Source: Ideonella sp. (GTDB taxonomy: Bacteria > Pseudomonadota > Gammaproteobacteria > Burkholderiales > Burkholderiaceae_C). Taken from it: 64,000 bases of DNA. Positions within the stretch are counted from its first letter, which is position 1. Every line of letters begins with the position of its first letter. The notes below the pieces were generated by a model. The model was not told the origin of the DNA, did not search any database, and saw only the letters and a list, made by a program, of their open reading frames with translations. The position numbers were made by a program, and so were the translations under genes. Positions 25,507 through 33,813 of this stretch are shown here, in pieces. The stretch covers positions 186,001 through 250,000 of the forward strand of contig NZ_JADJDO010000005.1 in the NCBI RefSeq assembly GCF_016702655.1, given 5' to 3'.

Positions 25507-27216
25507 ATGCTTAGGCGCCTCGCGCTGCGCGACTTCGTCATCGTGCCGGCGCTCGAGGTCGAGCTCGGCGCGGGCTTCACCGTGCTCACCGGCGAGACGG
25601 GCGCCGGCAAGTCGATCCTCGTCGATGCGCTGCAGCTCGCGCTCGGCGGGCGCGGCGATGCGCTCGTCGTGCGCGAGGGCGCGGCGCGCGCGGAGATCAG
25701 CGCCGAGTTCGACGGCGTCGGCCCCGCGCTCGCGCGCTGGCTCGCCGAGGCTGGCTTCGACGCCACGGACACCCTGCTGCTGCGGCGCGTGATCGACGCG
25801 CAGGGCAAGAGCCGGGCCTGGATCAACGGCAGCGCGGCCACCGTGGCGCAGTTGCGCGAGGCCGGCGAGCAGCTCGTCGACATCCACGGCCAGCATGCCT
25901 GGCAGGGCCTGACGCGCAGCCATGCGGTGCGCGCGCTGCTCGACGGCTACGGCCGCATAGCCACCGCGCCGCTCGGCGCAGCGTGGGCACAATGGCGCGC
26001 CGATACCGCGGCGCTCACCGACGCGCGCGCGCGCCAGGCCGATCTGGAGCGCGAACGCGAGCGCCTCGCGTGGCAGCTCGGCGAGGTCGACAAGCTCGCG
26101 CCCGGCGACGGCGAGTGGGAGAGCCTGAACGCCGATCACTCGCGCCTGGCCCATGCGCAGGCGCTGATCGACGCCGCGCAGCAGGCGCTGGCGCTGGTCT
26201 CGGAGGCCGAGCCCAGCGCCGACGCGCTCGCGGGCCGTGCCGCCGATGCGCTCGATGCCGTGTCGGCGCACGACGCGCAGCTCGCCGAAGTCAGCGCCGT
26301 GCTGCAGGGCGCGCAGGCGCAGTTGCAGGACGCGGCGCACACGCTGTCGGCCTACCTGCACCGCACCGAGCCCGACCCGGCGCAATTGGCGCGCCTGGAC
26401 GAGCGCCTCTCGGCCTGGATCGCGCTCGCGCGGCGCTACCGGCGCGCGCCCGAGGAGCTGCCCGCGCTGCGCATGCAATGGCGCGCCGAGCTCGACGCGG
26501 CCGAGGCGGCGAGCGACCTGGCCGCGCTCGAAGCCGCCGTCGCGGCGAGCAGCGCCGCCTACCGCGCCGAAGCGGCCAAGGTGACGCCGTTGCGCCGGCG
26601 CGCCGCGGCCGCGCTCTCGGCCGCGGTGACGCAGGCGATGCAGCAGCTCGGCATGGCCGGCGGGCGCTTCGAGGTTGCGCTCGAGGCCAACGAAGCGCCG
26701 CAGTCGTGGGGCCTGGAGTCGGCCGAGTTCCGCGTCGCCGGCCATGCCGGCAGCACGCCGCGCGCGCTGGCCAAGGTGGCCTCGGGCGGCGAGCTGTCGC
26801 GCATCGCGCTCGCGATCGCGGTCACGACCTGCCAGCGCGACGCGCAGCAAGCCGGCGCAGGCGAGGAAGGCGCCGCGGGCACGCTGATCTTCGACGAGAT
26901 CGACGCCGGCATCGGCGGCGCCGTGGCCGAGGCCGTCGGGCGGCTGATGAAGCAGCTCGGCACCGAGCGCCAGGTACTCGCCGTCACGCACCTGGCGCAG
27001 GTGGCGGCGAGCGCCGATCAGCATCTGCTGGTGTCGAAATCGACCCAGGGCCAGGCCACGGCGAGCAGCCTGCAGGCGATTGCCGGCGAGGCGCGCGTGG
27101 CCGAGATCGCGCGCATGCTCGGCGGCGAGCGCATCTCCGGCACCGGCCTCGCGCATGCGCAGGAGCTGCTCGCCGGCAGCACCGCCGCCCGCGCGCAGCG
27201 CAAGGGGCGCGTATGA
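25507..27216 (+). CDS. recN: DNA repair protein RecN
   Basis: 569 residues. The SMC-like ATPase has its Walker A GETGAGKSILVDAL near residue 30, a long Ala/Glu/Arg-rich coiled coil, and C-terminal signature ASGGELSRIALAI with Walker B TLIFDEIDAGIGG. RecN binds DNA ends and sister chromatids during double-strand break repair. The stop overlaps the rapZ start as ATGA, so the two are translationally coupled. Confidence 0.95.
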   Translation: MLRRLALRDFVIVPALEVELGAGFTVLTGETGAGKSILVDALQLALGGRGDALVVREGAARAEISAEFDGVGPALARWLAEAGFDATDTLLLRRVIDAQGKSRAWINGSAATVAQLREAGEQLVDIHGQHAWQGLTRSHAVRALLDGYGRIATAPLGAAWAQWRADTAALTDARARQADLERERERLAWQLGEVDKLAPGDGEWESLNADHSRLAHAQALIDAAQQALALVSEAEPSADALAGRAADALDAVSAHDAQLAEVSAVLQGAQAQLQDAAHTLSAYLHRTEPDPAQLARLDERLSAWIALARRYRRAPEELPALRMQWRAELDAAEAASDLAALEAAVAASSAAYRAEAAKVTPLRRRAAAALSAAVTQAMQQLGMAGGRFEVALEANEAPQSWGLESAEFRVAGHAGSTPRALAKVASGGELSRIALAIAVTTCQRDAQQAGAGEEGAAGTLIFDEIDAGIGGAVAEAVGRLMKQLGTERQVLAVTHLAQVAASADQHLLVSKSTQGQATASSLQAIAGEARVAEIARMLGGERISGTGLAHAQELLAGSTAARAQRKGRV

Positions 27217-28154
27217 ACAGCCCGGACAAGCCCGCCAGCCCCGGCCTGCGCCAGGTCGTGCTCGTGACCGGCATTTCGGGCTCGGGCAAGTCGGTCGCGC
27301 TGCACGCGCTCGAGGACGCGGGGCTGTTCTGCGTCGACAACCTGCCGCCCGAGCTGCTGCGCGACTTCCTGCGCCTCGAGCACGAGCGCTCGGAGCGCCG
27401 GGTCGCGATCGCGGTCGACGTGCGCAGCGCGGGCTCGCTGCCGCACCTGCTGCCGCTGCTCGAGCAGTTGCGCGCCGAGGGCGTGGCGATCAACACCGTG
27501 TTCCTCGACGCGAGCACCGACGCGCTGGTGCGGCGCTTTTCCGAGACGCGGCGCCGGCACCCGCTGTCGGCCGAGCAGCGCCCGCCGTCGGGCCCGGCGC
27601 GGCGGCGCGACGATCATGGCGACGCCGAAGGCCGGCGCGCGCTCACCGAAGCCATCGAGCTCGAGCGCGAGCTGCTCGCCGAGCTGCGCCAGGTCTCGAC
27701 CGTGATCGACACCAGCCAGCTGCGCCCGACCCAGCTGCGCCAGTGGATGCGCGACCTGGTGCAGGCCACGGCCAGCCGCCTGACGCTGGCCTTCGAGTCG
27801 TTCGCGTTCAAGCACGGCGTGCCGCTCGACGCCGACTTCGTGTTCGACGTGCGCGTGCTGCCGAACCCGCACTACATCCGCGAGCTGCAGCCGCTCACCG
27901 GGCGCGACGCGCCGGTCGCGGCCTACCTGCAGGCGCAGCCCGAGGTCACCGAGATGCTGGCCCAGATCGAGGGTTTTCTGCAGCGCTGGCTGCCGGCTTT
28001 CGTCGAAGACCAGCGCAGCTACCTGACGGTCGCGATCGGCTGCACCGGCGGCCAGCATCGCTCGGTGTTCTTCGCCGAGACGCTGGCGAGCCGCTTCACG
28101 GCGCACGCCGCGACGCTGGTGCGCCATCGCGAGCTCGACGCGCGTGGTGCATAG
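27213..28154 (+). CDS. rapZ: RNase adapter/nucleotide-binding protein RapZ
   Basis: 313 residues from the ATG at 27213. Walker A is TGISGSGKSVALHALED. The C-terminal half carries DVRVLPNPHYIREL and IGCTGGQHRSV, typical of RapZ/YvcJ. In enterobacteria it steers RNase E to GlmZ sRNA and controls glucosamine-6-phosphate synthesis; its action here is unproven. Odd point: after HPLSAEQ there is an extra stretch of about 15 basic and Gly-rich residues (RPPSGPARRRDDHGDAEG) not expected in the family. Confidence 0.95.
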   Translation: MNSPDKPASPGLRQVVLVTGISGSGKSVALHALEDAGLFCVDNLPPELLRDFLRLEHERSERRVAIAVDVRSAGSLPHLLPLLEQLRAEGVAINTVFLDASTDALVRRFSETRRRHPLSAEQRPPSGPARRRDDHGDAEGRRALTEAIELERELLAELRQVSTVIDTSQLRPTQLRQWMRDLVQATASRLTLAFESFAFKHGVPLDADFVFDVRVLPNPHYIRELQPLTGRDAPVAAYLQAQPEVTEMLAQIEGFLQRWLPAFVEDQRSYLTVAIGCTGGQHRSVFFAETLASRFTAHAATLVRHRELDARGA

Positions 28155-28156
28155 AG

Positions 28157-28390
28157 CCCCCAAGACGCCTGCGGCGTCGTCCCCCCAAGGGGGAGCCCGG
28201 CCCGCCTTGGGGCGGCCCGGCGGCGGCCGGGAGCGCCCCCAAGACGCCTGCGGCGTCGCCCCCCCAAGGGGGAGCCCGCCCGCCTTGGGGCGGCCCGGCG
28301 GCGGCCGGGAGCGCCCCCAAGACGCCTGCGGCGTCGCCCCCCCAAGGGGGAGCCCGGCCGCCTTGGGGCGGCCCGGCGGCGGCCGGGGTT
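28157..28390. repeat. Three tandem palindromic repeat units
   Basis: Nearly identical units begin at 28157, 28237 and 28315, so the period is 78-80 bases. Each has CCCCAAGACGCCTGCGGCGT, a C-run/G-run hairpin and CTTGGGGCGGCCCGGCGGCG. They are head to tail with no unique spacers. The array fills the space between the rapZ stop and the LON-domain gene and is open in the LON frame. Confidence 0.93.
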
Positions 28391-29002
28391 GCCCCGACGG
28401 AGCTCGCGCTGTTCCCGCTGCGCAGCGTGCTCTATCCGGGCGGGCTGCTGCGCCTGAAGGTCTTCGAGGCGCGCTACCTCGATCTGGTGAGCGCCTGCCT
28501 GCGCGAGAGCCGGCCCTTCGGCGTCGTCGCGTTGCGCAGCGGATCGGAAGCGCGCGTCGCGGGCGCGGCCGACGCGGTCGAATTCGAGAACGTGGGCACG
28601 CTCGCCGAACTGATGGACGTCGACAGCGCGCAGCCCGGCATCCTGCAGGTGAGCTGCCGCGGCACGCAGCGCTTCGAGATCCACGCGCGAGCGCAGCAGC
28701 CCGACGGCCTGTGGCTCGCGCAGGCAACGGTCCTCGCCGCCGACGACGACACCGCACCCACGGCCGAGCTGATCGAGACCGTGCGCGGCCTGGCCGGCGC
28801 GATGAAGGCGCTGCGCGCGCAGGGCAACGAACCCTTCGTCGAACCCTATCGCTTCGAGCGCGCGGGCTGGGTCGCCAACCGCTGGTGCGAGATCCTGCCG
28901 ATCTCGCTCGCCGCCAAGCAAAAGCTCCTCGAGCTGCCCGACCCGCTGGTGCGATTGCAGCTCGTCGACGAGTATCTGCGCGGCAAGGGGGTGGTCAAGT
29001 AG
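28391..29002 (+). CDS. LON N-terminal (PUA-like) domain protein, start unclear
   Basis: About 203 residues beginning ELALFPLRSVLYPGGLLRLK and VFEARYLDL, the opening of the LON substrate-binding domain that occurs alone in many Proteobacteria. The middle (GVVALRSGSEA, LMDVDSAQPGILQVSCRGTQ) and end (RFEI, LPDPLVRLQLVDEYLRGKG) fit. No ATG, GTG or TTG exists in frame between the domain start and the rapZ 3' end; the first is GTG 28427, inside the conserved LRSVLYPGG strand. The triple repeat sits exactly where the start should be. Translation may begin at GTG 28427 or upstream through the repeat. Confidence 0.8.
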   Translation, partial: APTELALFPLRSVLYPGGLLRLKVFEARYLDLVSACLRESRPFGVVALRSGSEARVAGAADAVEFENVGTLAELMDVDSAQPGILQVSCRGTQRFEIHARAQQPDGLWLAQATVLAADDDTAPTAELIETVRGLAGAMKALRAQGNEPFVEPYRFERAGWVANRWCEILPISLAAKQKLLELPDPLVRLQLVDEYLRGKGVVK

Positions 29003-29023
29003 CGTCGTCGGCCGTGGCGCCAC

Positions 29024-30061
29024 TCAGGCAAGGTCGAGCAGCCGCCGCAGCGGCGCCGGCAGGGCAAGGCCGGCCAGCTCCTCGCGTGCGAACCAGCGTC
29101 CGGCGCCGAGCCCCGCGCCGGCAGCGGGCTTGCGCGCGAGCAGCGCGCGGCGCGGGTGGAGCGTCCAGTCGAAGTGCGTCAGCGCGTGCCTGAGCGTCGG
29201 CAGCGCTTGCAGCGATGCGCCGAGTGCGCGCGCCACGGTTGCAGCCGAGGCCTCGTCGTCGTGCAGCGGCAGCGACCACAGCCCGCCCCAGACGCCGCTC
29301 GCCGGGCGCTGCTCGAGCCACACCCGGCCGCGCCATTCGAGCCACAGCCACCAGTGCTCGCGCCGCGTGCGCACGAGGCGGCGCGTCTTGACCGGGTAGC
29401 GCTCGGGGTCGCCGGCCAGGCGCGCGCGGCACAGGCCGGCCACCGGGCAGGCGGCGCAGCCGGGCGCGCGCGCGCTGCACAGCGTCGCGCCGAGATCCAT
29501 CAAACCCTGGGTGTAGCGCGCGATGCCGCGCTCGGGCAGCAATGCGGTGGCGGCGTCCCACAGCGCGCGCTGCCGGGCAGCATCGGCCAGGTCGCCGTCG
29601 AAGGCGAGCACGCGCGTGAGTACGCGCTTGACGTTGCCGTCGAGGATGGCGACCCGCTCGCCGAAGCAGAATGCCGCAATTGCGGCCGCCGTCGAGCGGC
29701 CGATGCCGGGCAAGCTGGCGAGTTCGGCCGCGCTGCGCGGGAACACGCCGCCATGCTCGGCAACGACGGTCTGCGCGCAGCGGTGCAGGTTGCGCGCCCG
29801 GCTGTAGTAGCCCAGCCCGCTCCACTGCGCGAGCACCTCGTCCAGCGGCGCCGCGGCAAGCGCGGCGACGTCGGCAAAGCGCTGCACGAAGCGTGCGTAG
29901 TAGGGCAACACGGTTGCGACCTGCGTCTGCTGCAGCATGATTTCCGACAGCCAGACGCGGTACGGATCGCGCGTGCCCTGCCAGGGCAGGTGGTTGCGGC
30001 CGGCGCGGCGCTGCCAGGCGATCAGGCGTCGAGCGAACTGCGGCGGGAGTTCCTTCGGCAT
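29024..30061 (-). CDS. mutY: Adenine DNA glycosylase MutY
   Basis: 345 residues from the ATG at 30061. The catalytic Glu is in SEIMLQQTQV. The HhH motif LPGIGRSTAAAI with LDGNVKRVL follows. Iron-sulfur cluster ligands are in the order C-x6-C-x2-C-x5-C (CSARAPGCAACPVAGLC). The C-terminal NUDIX-like domain recognises 8-oxoG. It removes A opposite 8-oxoG. It is convergent with the LON gene and divergent from the transporter gene. Confidence 0.96.
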   Translation of the reverse strand: MPKELPPQFARRLIAWQRRAGRNHLPWQGTRDPYRVWLSEIMLQQTQVATVLPYYARFVQRFADVAALAAAPLDEVLAQWSGLGYYSRARNLHRCAQTVVAEHGGVFPRSAAELASLPGIGRSTAAAIAAFCFGERVAILDGNVKRVLTRVLAFDGDLADAARQRALWDAATALLPERGIARYTQGLMDLGATLCSARAPGCAACPVAGLCRARLAGDPERYPVKTRRLVRTRREHWWLWLEWRGRVWLEQRPASGVWGGLWSLPLHDDEASAATVARALGASLQALPTLRHALTHFDWTLHPRRALLARKPAAGAGLGAGRWFAREELAGLALPAPLRRLLDLA

Positions 30062-30106
30062 GGAGCGGGAGCGGTGCGGCGCAGGATTGTCGCAGCGCCC
30101 GACTCC

Positions 30107-30112
30107 TAGAAT
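30107..30112 (+). promoter_or_regulatory. -10-like hexamer before the AmpG-like gene
   Basis: TAGAAT ends seven bases before the ATG at 30119, again suggesting a leaderless message. A TTGTCG at 30087 is 14 bases upstream, short for a -35. Confidence 0.3.
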
Positions 30113-30118
30113 CGACCG

Positions 30119-31623
30119 ATGTCCGAGCCGCAAGCGCCGCAGCGCCCCGCCTACAAGCGCAAGTTGTTCTGGGTCGCGCTGCTGTACTTCAGCGAGGGCT
30201 GCCGCTCGGCGTCTTCTACGACATCTTTCCGGTCTACTTCCGCCAACAGGGCGTGAACCTGGCCGACATCGGCCTGCTGTCGCTGCTCGGCCTGGCGTGG
30301 ACGGTCAAGTTCCTGTGGGCGCCGCTCGTCGACTGGGCGCGGCGCCATCGCTGGTGGATCGCCGGCGCCAACCTCGGCATGGCGGGCGTGATGGGCTTCT
30401 TCGCCAGCCATGGCGCTGCCGACGCGGCAGGCGCCGTCGCAGGGCCCTGGTTGTGGGTGGCGATCGGCGCCTTCACCTTTCTTTCGGCCACCAACGACAT
30501 CGCCACCGACGGCTACACGATCGAACTCCTCGACAAGCGCGAGTACGGCCTCGCCAACGGCGTTCGGATCGGCTTCTATCGCGTCGGCATGCTGTTCGCG
30601 GGAGTGGTGCTGATGCTGTCGGGCTGGTACGGCTGGCCCTGGGCCTATGCCTTCGGCGGCGCGGTCTTTGCCGGCAACGCGGCGCTCGCACTGCTCGCGC
30701 CGCGTGAGCAGGCACGCACTTCGACGCCGGGAACGGTCGGCGGCGAGATCAGGCTGTTGCGCGACCAGCCGCTGTGGGTGGCGGCGCTGGCACTGGTGCT
30801 GGCCGGCCTGCTCTGGCCGGCGCTGGCGCCGCTGGCGCGCGCCGCGGGCTGGAGCGGCATCGTCGACGCGAGCGCGAGCTGGTGGTTCAAGGGCGCGCTG
30901 CCGGTCGGCCTGATGCTGGTCGGCGCGGCGCTGATGGTCGTCGCTGCGCGCGGCCCGCGCGCGCGACTGATGCGCGAAGGGCCGGTCTTCGGCGCCTGGG
31001 TCGAACTGCTGGCGCGGCCGGGGATGATCGCGATCCTGCTCTTCATCCTGCTGTTCAAGCTCGGCGACGCGGCGATGGGCTTCATGGTCAAGCCGTTCTG
31101 GGTCGATGCCGGGTTCAGCAACCAGCAGATCGGCCTGGTCAGCGTGAACCTGGGCCTGGCGCTGTCGATCGCCGGCGGGCTGCTCGGCGGCTGGTATGTG
31201 GACAAGGCCGGGATCTTGCGCGGCCTGTGGGTGCTGGGCCTGTGGCAGGCCTTGTCCAATCTCGGCTATGCAGCGGCGGCAGCGGCGGTGCCGCAGGGCG
31301 TGCCGGGGGGCGAGATCGCGCTCGCGCATCAGGCCATCGTCTATGCGGCGAGCGGCCTCGAGAGCTTCACCGGCGGGCTGGGCACGGGCGCCTTTCTCGC
31401 CTTCCTGATGGCCATCACGAGCCGCGAGCGCGCAACCACCGAGTACGCGATCCTGTCGAGCATCTTCGCCTTCAGCCGCGCCGTGGCCGGCTGGGCGGGC
31501 GGCATCGGCGCGCAGGAACTCGGCTATTCGACCTACTTCTTCCTCACCTTCTGGCTCAGTTTTCCGGCCTACCTGCTGCTGCCGCAGGTCAGGCGCATGC
31601 TCGCGGCGTCCGATGCGCGTTGA
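30119..31623 (+). CDS. AmpG-like MFS transporter, frameshifted near residue 27
   Basis: The gene opens MSEPQAPQRPAYKRKLFWVA then LLYFSEG. The next codons should read LPLGVFYDIFPVYFRQQGV, but that is found only after adding one C at 30199, where GGC-CTG-CCG has become GGCTGCCG. From 30202 the second frame runs 470 residues with about twelve hydrophobic segments (IGLLSLLGLAWTVKFLWAPL, ATNDIATDGYTIELLDKREY). This is the AmpG/muropeptide-type MFS permease pattern, probably for peptidoglycan-derived solutes. As written, only a fragment from GTG 30253 would be made. A sequencing error is at least as likely as true loss. Confidence 0.83.
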
Positions 31624-31655
31624 ACTCCGCGCCCGAGCCACCATCTGATGCGCGC

Positions 31656-32555
31656 ATGAAGCCGAATCTCCGATCCGAGGTCTGTTGCGCATCGGCGCAG
31701 CGGCGTCAGTTGCTGGTGCTTGCCGGTGCCGCGCTGGCGCTGCCTGCCCTCGCCCGCGAAGGCGTGGACGTGGGCAAGAAGTCGTGGGTCGCGGGGCTCG
31801 TGCCGGCCGATCAGCTCGAGCGGGCCGCCGGGCAGCAATACCTGCAGATGCTGCAGCAGGCTTCGCAGCAACGCGCGCTCGCGCCGGCCAACAACCCGCA
31901 GCTCGTGCGCCTGCGCGCGATCGCCAAGCGCATCATCCCGTACAGCTACGAGTGGAACGAGCGCGCACGGCAGTGGAAGTGGGAGGTCAACCTCTTCGGC
32001 GGCAAGCAGGTCAACGCGTTCTGCATGCCGGGCGGCAAGATCGCGTTCTTCTACGGGTTGCTCGACCGCCTTCAGTTGAGCGACGACGAGGTCGCGATGG
32101 TGATGGGCCACGAGATCGCGCACGCGCTGCGCGAGCACGCGCGCGAGCGCGTGGGCAAGGACGCCGCCACGCGCGGCGCGATCGAGATCGGCGCGGCGCT
32201 GCTCGGCCTCGGCGGCGGCGGGCGCTACCTCGCCGACATGGGCGGCCAGCTCGTCACGCTCAAGTTCGGCCGCGACGACGAGAGCGAGTCCGACCTGATC
32301 GGCATGGAGCTCGCCGCCCGCGCCGGCTACGACCCGCGTTCGGGCGTCACGCTGTGGAACAAGATGGCCGCCGCCAACAAGGGCGCGCCGCCCGAGTGGC
32401 TATCGACCCACCCGAGCGGCGACTCGCGCATCAAGGACATCGAGGCCGCGCTGCCGCTCGTGATGCCGCTCTACGAGCGCGCCGCGAAGCCCGAGCGCGT
32501 GTACGGCCCGCCGGCGCCGCGGGTCGCGCCCGCGGCGTCGGCAGGCGCGCGCTGA
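31656..32555 (+). CDS. Secreted M48 family metalloprotease
   Basis: 299 residues. A twin-Arg-like signal (SAQRRQLLVLAGAALALPAL) precedes the mature part. The zinc motif HEIAHALREH (HExxH) lies near residue 153 and the third ligand Glu in the region DDESESDLIGMELAARAG. THPSGDSRIKDIEAAL is typical of the BepA/YfgC-like subgroup, periplasmic proteases that handle misfolded outer-membrane proteins. The gene starts 32 bases after the transporter stop. Confidence 0.9.
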   Translation: MKPNLRSEVCCASAQRRQLLVLAGAALALPALAREGVDVGKKSWVAGLVPADQLERAAGQQYLQMLQQASQQRALAPANNPQLVRLRAIAKRIIPYSYEWNERARQWKWEVNLFGGKQVNAFCMPGGKIAFFYGLLDRLQLSDDEVAMVMGHEIAHALREHARERVGKDAATRGAIEIGAALLGLGGGGRYLADMGGQLVTLKFGRDDESESDLIGMELAARAGYDPRSGVTLWNKMAAANKGAPPEWLSTHPSGDSRIKDIEAALPLVMPLYERAAKPERVYGPPAPRVAPAASAGAR

Positions 32556-32613
32556 CGGCCGGCCGCAGGGCGGCGCGGTTCGCCGGGCGATCGACGGTCC
32601 CGGCGCGAAGGGA

Positions 32614-33054
32614 CTACGGACGGATATAGGCGTAGCCCTCTTTCTGGCGCTGCATCAGCTCGACCACGCCGGCCGGAACATAGCCGATCTTCGAAAGCAT
32701 GTCGTCGCGGGTGAGCTTCTGCGCGCGCATCGTGTTCTCGCACGCGACCACCGCGGTGCCGGCGGCCATCGCGTCCGCAATGCGAGCGCCGACAACCGAG
32801 TCCATCTTCAGCATGCCGATGCCCGGCCCGTAGGCGACGATCTCGACGGCCACCTTGTCGGCGCCCAGATCGTGTTGCACGGCGCGCACGTTGTTGAGCG
32901 CCAGGTTCCACTTCGCCGAGTCGGCGTCGCTGACCTGGATCACGACCTTGTGCGGCTTGTCGGCGGCTGCGGTCTGGGCTCGAGCGACAGCGAGCGGAGC
33001 GAGCAACGACAATGCCGTCAGGCCGGTCAGGATCAACTCTCGTCTGGACTTCAA
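32614..33054 (-). CDS. Secreted DsrE family protein
   Basis: 146 residues from TTG 33054, chosen because AAGGAG sits six bases upstream and no ATG exists before the domain. The signal MKSRRELILTGLTALSLLAP ends at ARA; SRREL is twin-arginine-like. The mature part is a DsrE fold (HKVVIQVSDADSAKWNLALN, KVAVEIVAYGPGIGML) with Cys105 in VVACENT at the place where DsrE/TusD proteins carry the sulfur-binding Cys. It ends EGYAYIRP. The neighbouring anti-sigma factor has a homologous domain. Its promoter shares the motif of the sigma gene. Confidence 0.88.
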   Translation of the reverse strand: MKSRRELILTGLTALSLLAPLAVARAQTAAADKPHKVVIQVSDADSAKWNLALNNVRAVQHDLGADKVAVEIVAYGPGIGMLKMDSVVGARIADAMAAGTAVVACENTMRAQKLTRDDMLSKIGYVPAGVVELMQRQKEGYAYIRP

Positions 33055-33107
33055 TGCAGTCTCCTTTGAGTGGCAGGGCGCACGGCCTGCACGACCGCGC
33101 ATTCACC

Positions 33108-33135
33108 TAGACGGCGCCTGGAGCCCTTCTATTCC
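33108..33135 (-). promoter_or_regulatory. ECF-type promoter of the DsrE gene
   Basis: On the minus strand GGAAT (33135-33131) and CGTCTA (33113-33108) are separated by exactly 17 bases. The same two blocks with the same spacing precede the divergent sigma gene. GGAAt and CGTC are the usual -35 and -10 cores of ECF sigma promoters. Predicted transcription start lies about 45 bases before the TTG. Confidence 0.65.
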
Positions 33136-33147
33136 AGCTGCGCCGGT

Positions 33148-33175
33148 GGAATACTGGCGCCCCCTCGGGCGTCTA
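33148..33175 (+). promoter_or_regulatory. ECF-type promoter of the sigma gene
   Basis: GGAAT (33148-33152), 17 bases, CGTCTA (33170-33175). This is identical to the motif in front of the divergent DsrE gene. The sigma ATG is eight bases downstream, so the message would have almost no leader. The paired identical motifs imply autoregulation. Confidence 0.65.
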
Positions 33176-33183
33176 TCCACAAC

Positions 33184-33813
33184 ATGGCCTTGTTTTCGTT
33201 CTTCGCCCGCCCGGGCGCGCTGCGCGATCGGATCGCCGAGCGCCGCGCGGGGCTGTACCGGCTCGCGCTGATGTGGTGCCACGACCCGGCGCTTGCCGAC
33301 GACCTGACCCAGGAGGCGATCGCCAAGGCGCTGGCCCGCAGCGGGCAATTGCGCGACGCCGACCGGCTGCGCCCGTGGCTGTTCGGCATCCTCGTCAACT
33401 GCTGGCGCGACCACCTTCGCGCATTGCGGCCGGCCGAAGACATCGACGCGATCGAGGAGCATTGGCTTGCCACCGAAGAGAGCTGCGAGCAGACCGCCGG
33501 CCGCGCCGAACTCGCCGTGCGCGTGCGGGCCGCAGTGGCGCAGCTGCCGGTCGGGCAGCGCCAGGTGCTGGCGCTGGTCGATCTCGAACAATGCAGCTAT
33601 GCCGAGGTGGCGCAGACCCTGGCCATCCCGATCGGCACGGTGATGAGCCGGCTGTGCCGCGCCCGCGCCGCACTGCGCGTTCTGCTGGCCGATGCGCAGG
33701 CAGAGAGGCCGGCGGTCACAGGGGACGAAGGGCCGTTGCCGAGTTCCCTGAACCCCCATGGAGAGCGCGCTGGGCGCAGCCCGGCCCTGGGGGCACTGAG
33801 GAGCGTCAGATGA
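33184..33813 (+). CDS. ECF RNA polymerase sigma factor
   Basis: 209 residues. Sigma-2 spans about residues 20-80 (LADDLTQEAIAKALARSG, RLRPWLFGILVNCWRDHL). Sigma-4 spans 110-165 (AQLPVGQRQVLALVDLEQCS then YAEVAQTLAIPIGTVMSRLC). Its stop overlaps the anti-sigma start as ATGA. Odd point: residues about 187-205 (SLNPHGERAGRSPALGALRS) are encoded by a copy of the genome's palindromic repeat, so the C-terminus has been replaced or extended by repeat DNA after sigma-4 had already ended. Confidence 0.93.
   Translation: MALFSFFARPGALRDRIAERRAGLYRLALMWCHDPALADDLTQEAIAKALARSGQLRDADRLRPWLFGILVNCWRDHLRALRPAEDIDAIEEHWLATEESCEQTAGRAELAVRVRAAVAQLPVGQRQVLALVDLEQCSYAEVAQTLAIPIGTVMSRLCRARAALRVLLADAQAERPAVTGDEGPLPSSLNPHGERAGRSPALGALRSVR
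33757..33800. repeat. Palindromic repeat variant in the sigma gene 3' end
   Basis: CCCCCATGG...GCTGGGCGCAGCCCGGCCCTGGGGG matches the variant copy at about 2146-2186. The hairpin GGGC-GCA-GCCC is inside outer CCCC/GGGG arms. It encodes the end of the sigma factor. Confidence 0.75.

Noticed and set aside
23236..27156. 1306-residue minus-strand open frame
   Set aside because: Shadow of hrcA, nadK and recN; composition is Arg/Ala-rich with no domain pattern.
28157..28390. Possible CRISPR array
   Set aside because: Three units are directly adjacent with no unique spacers, are internally palindromic and occur singly elsewhere.
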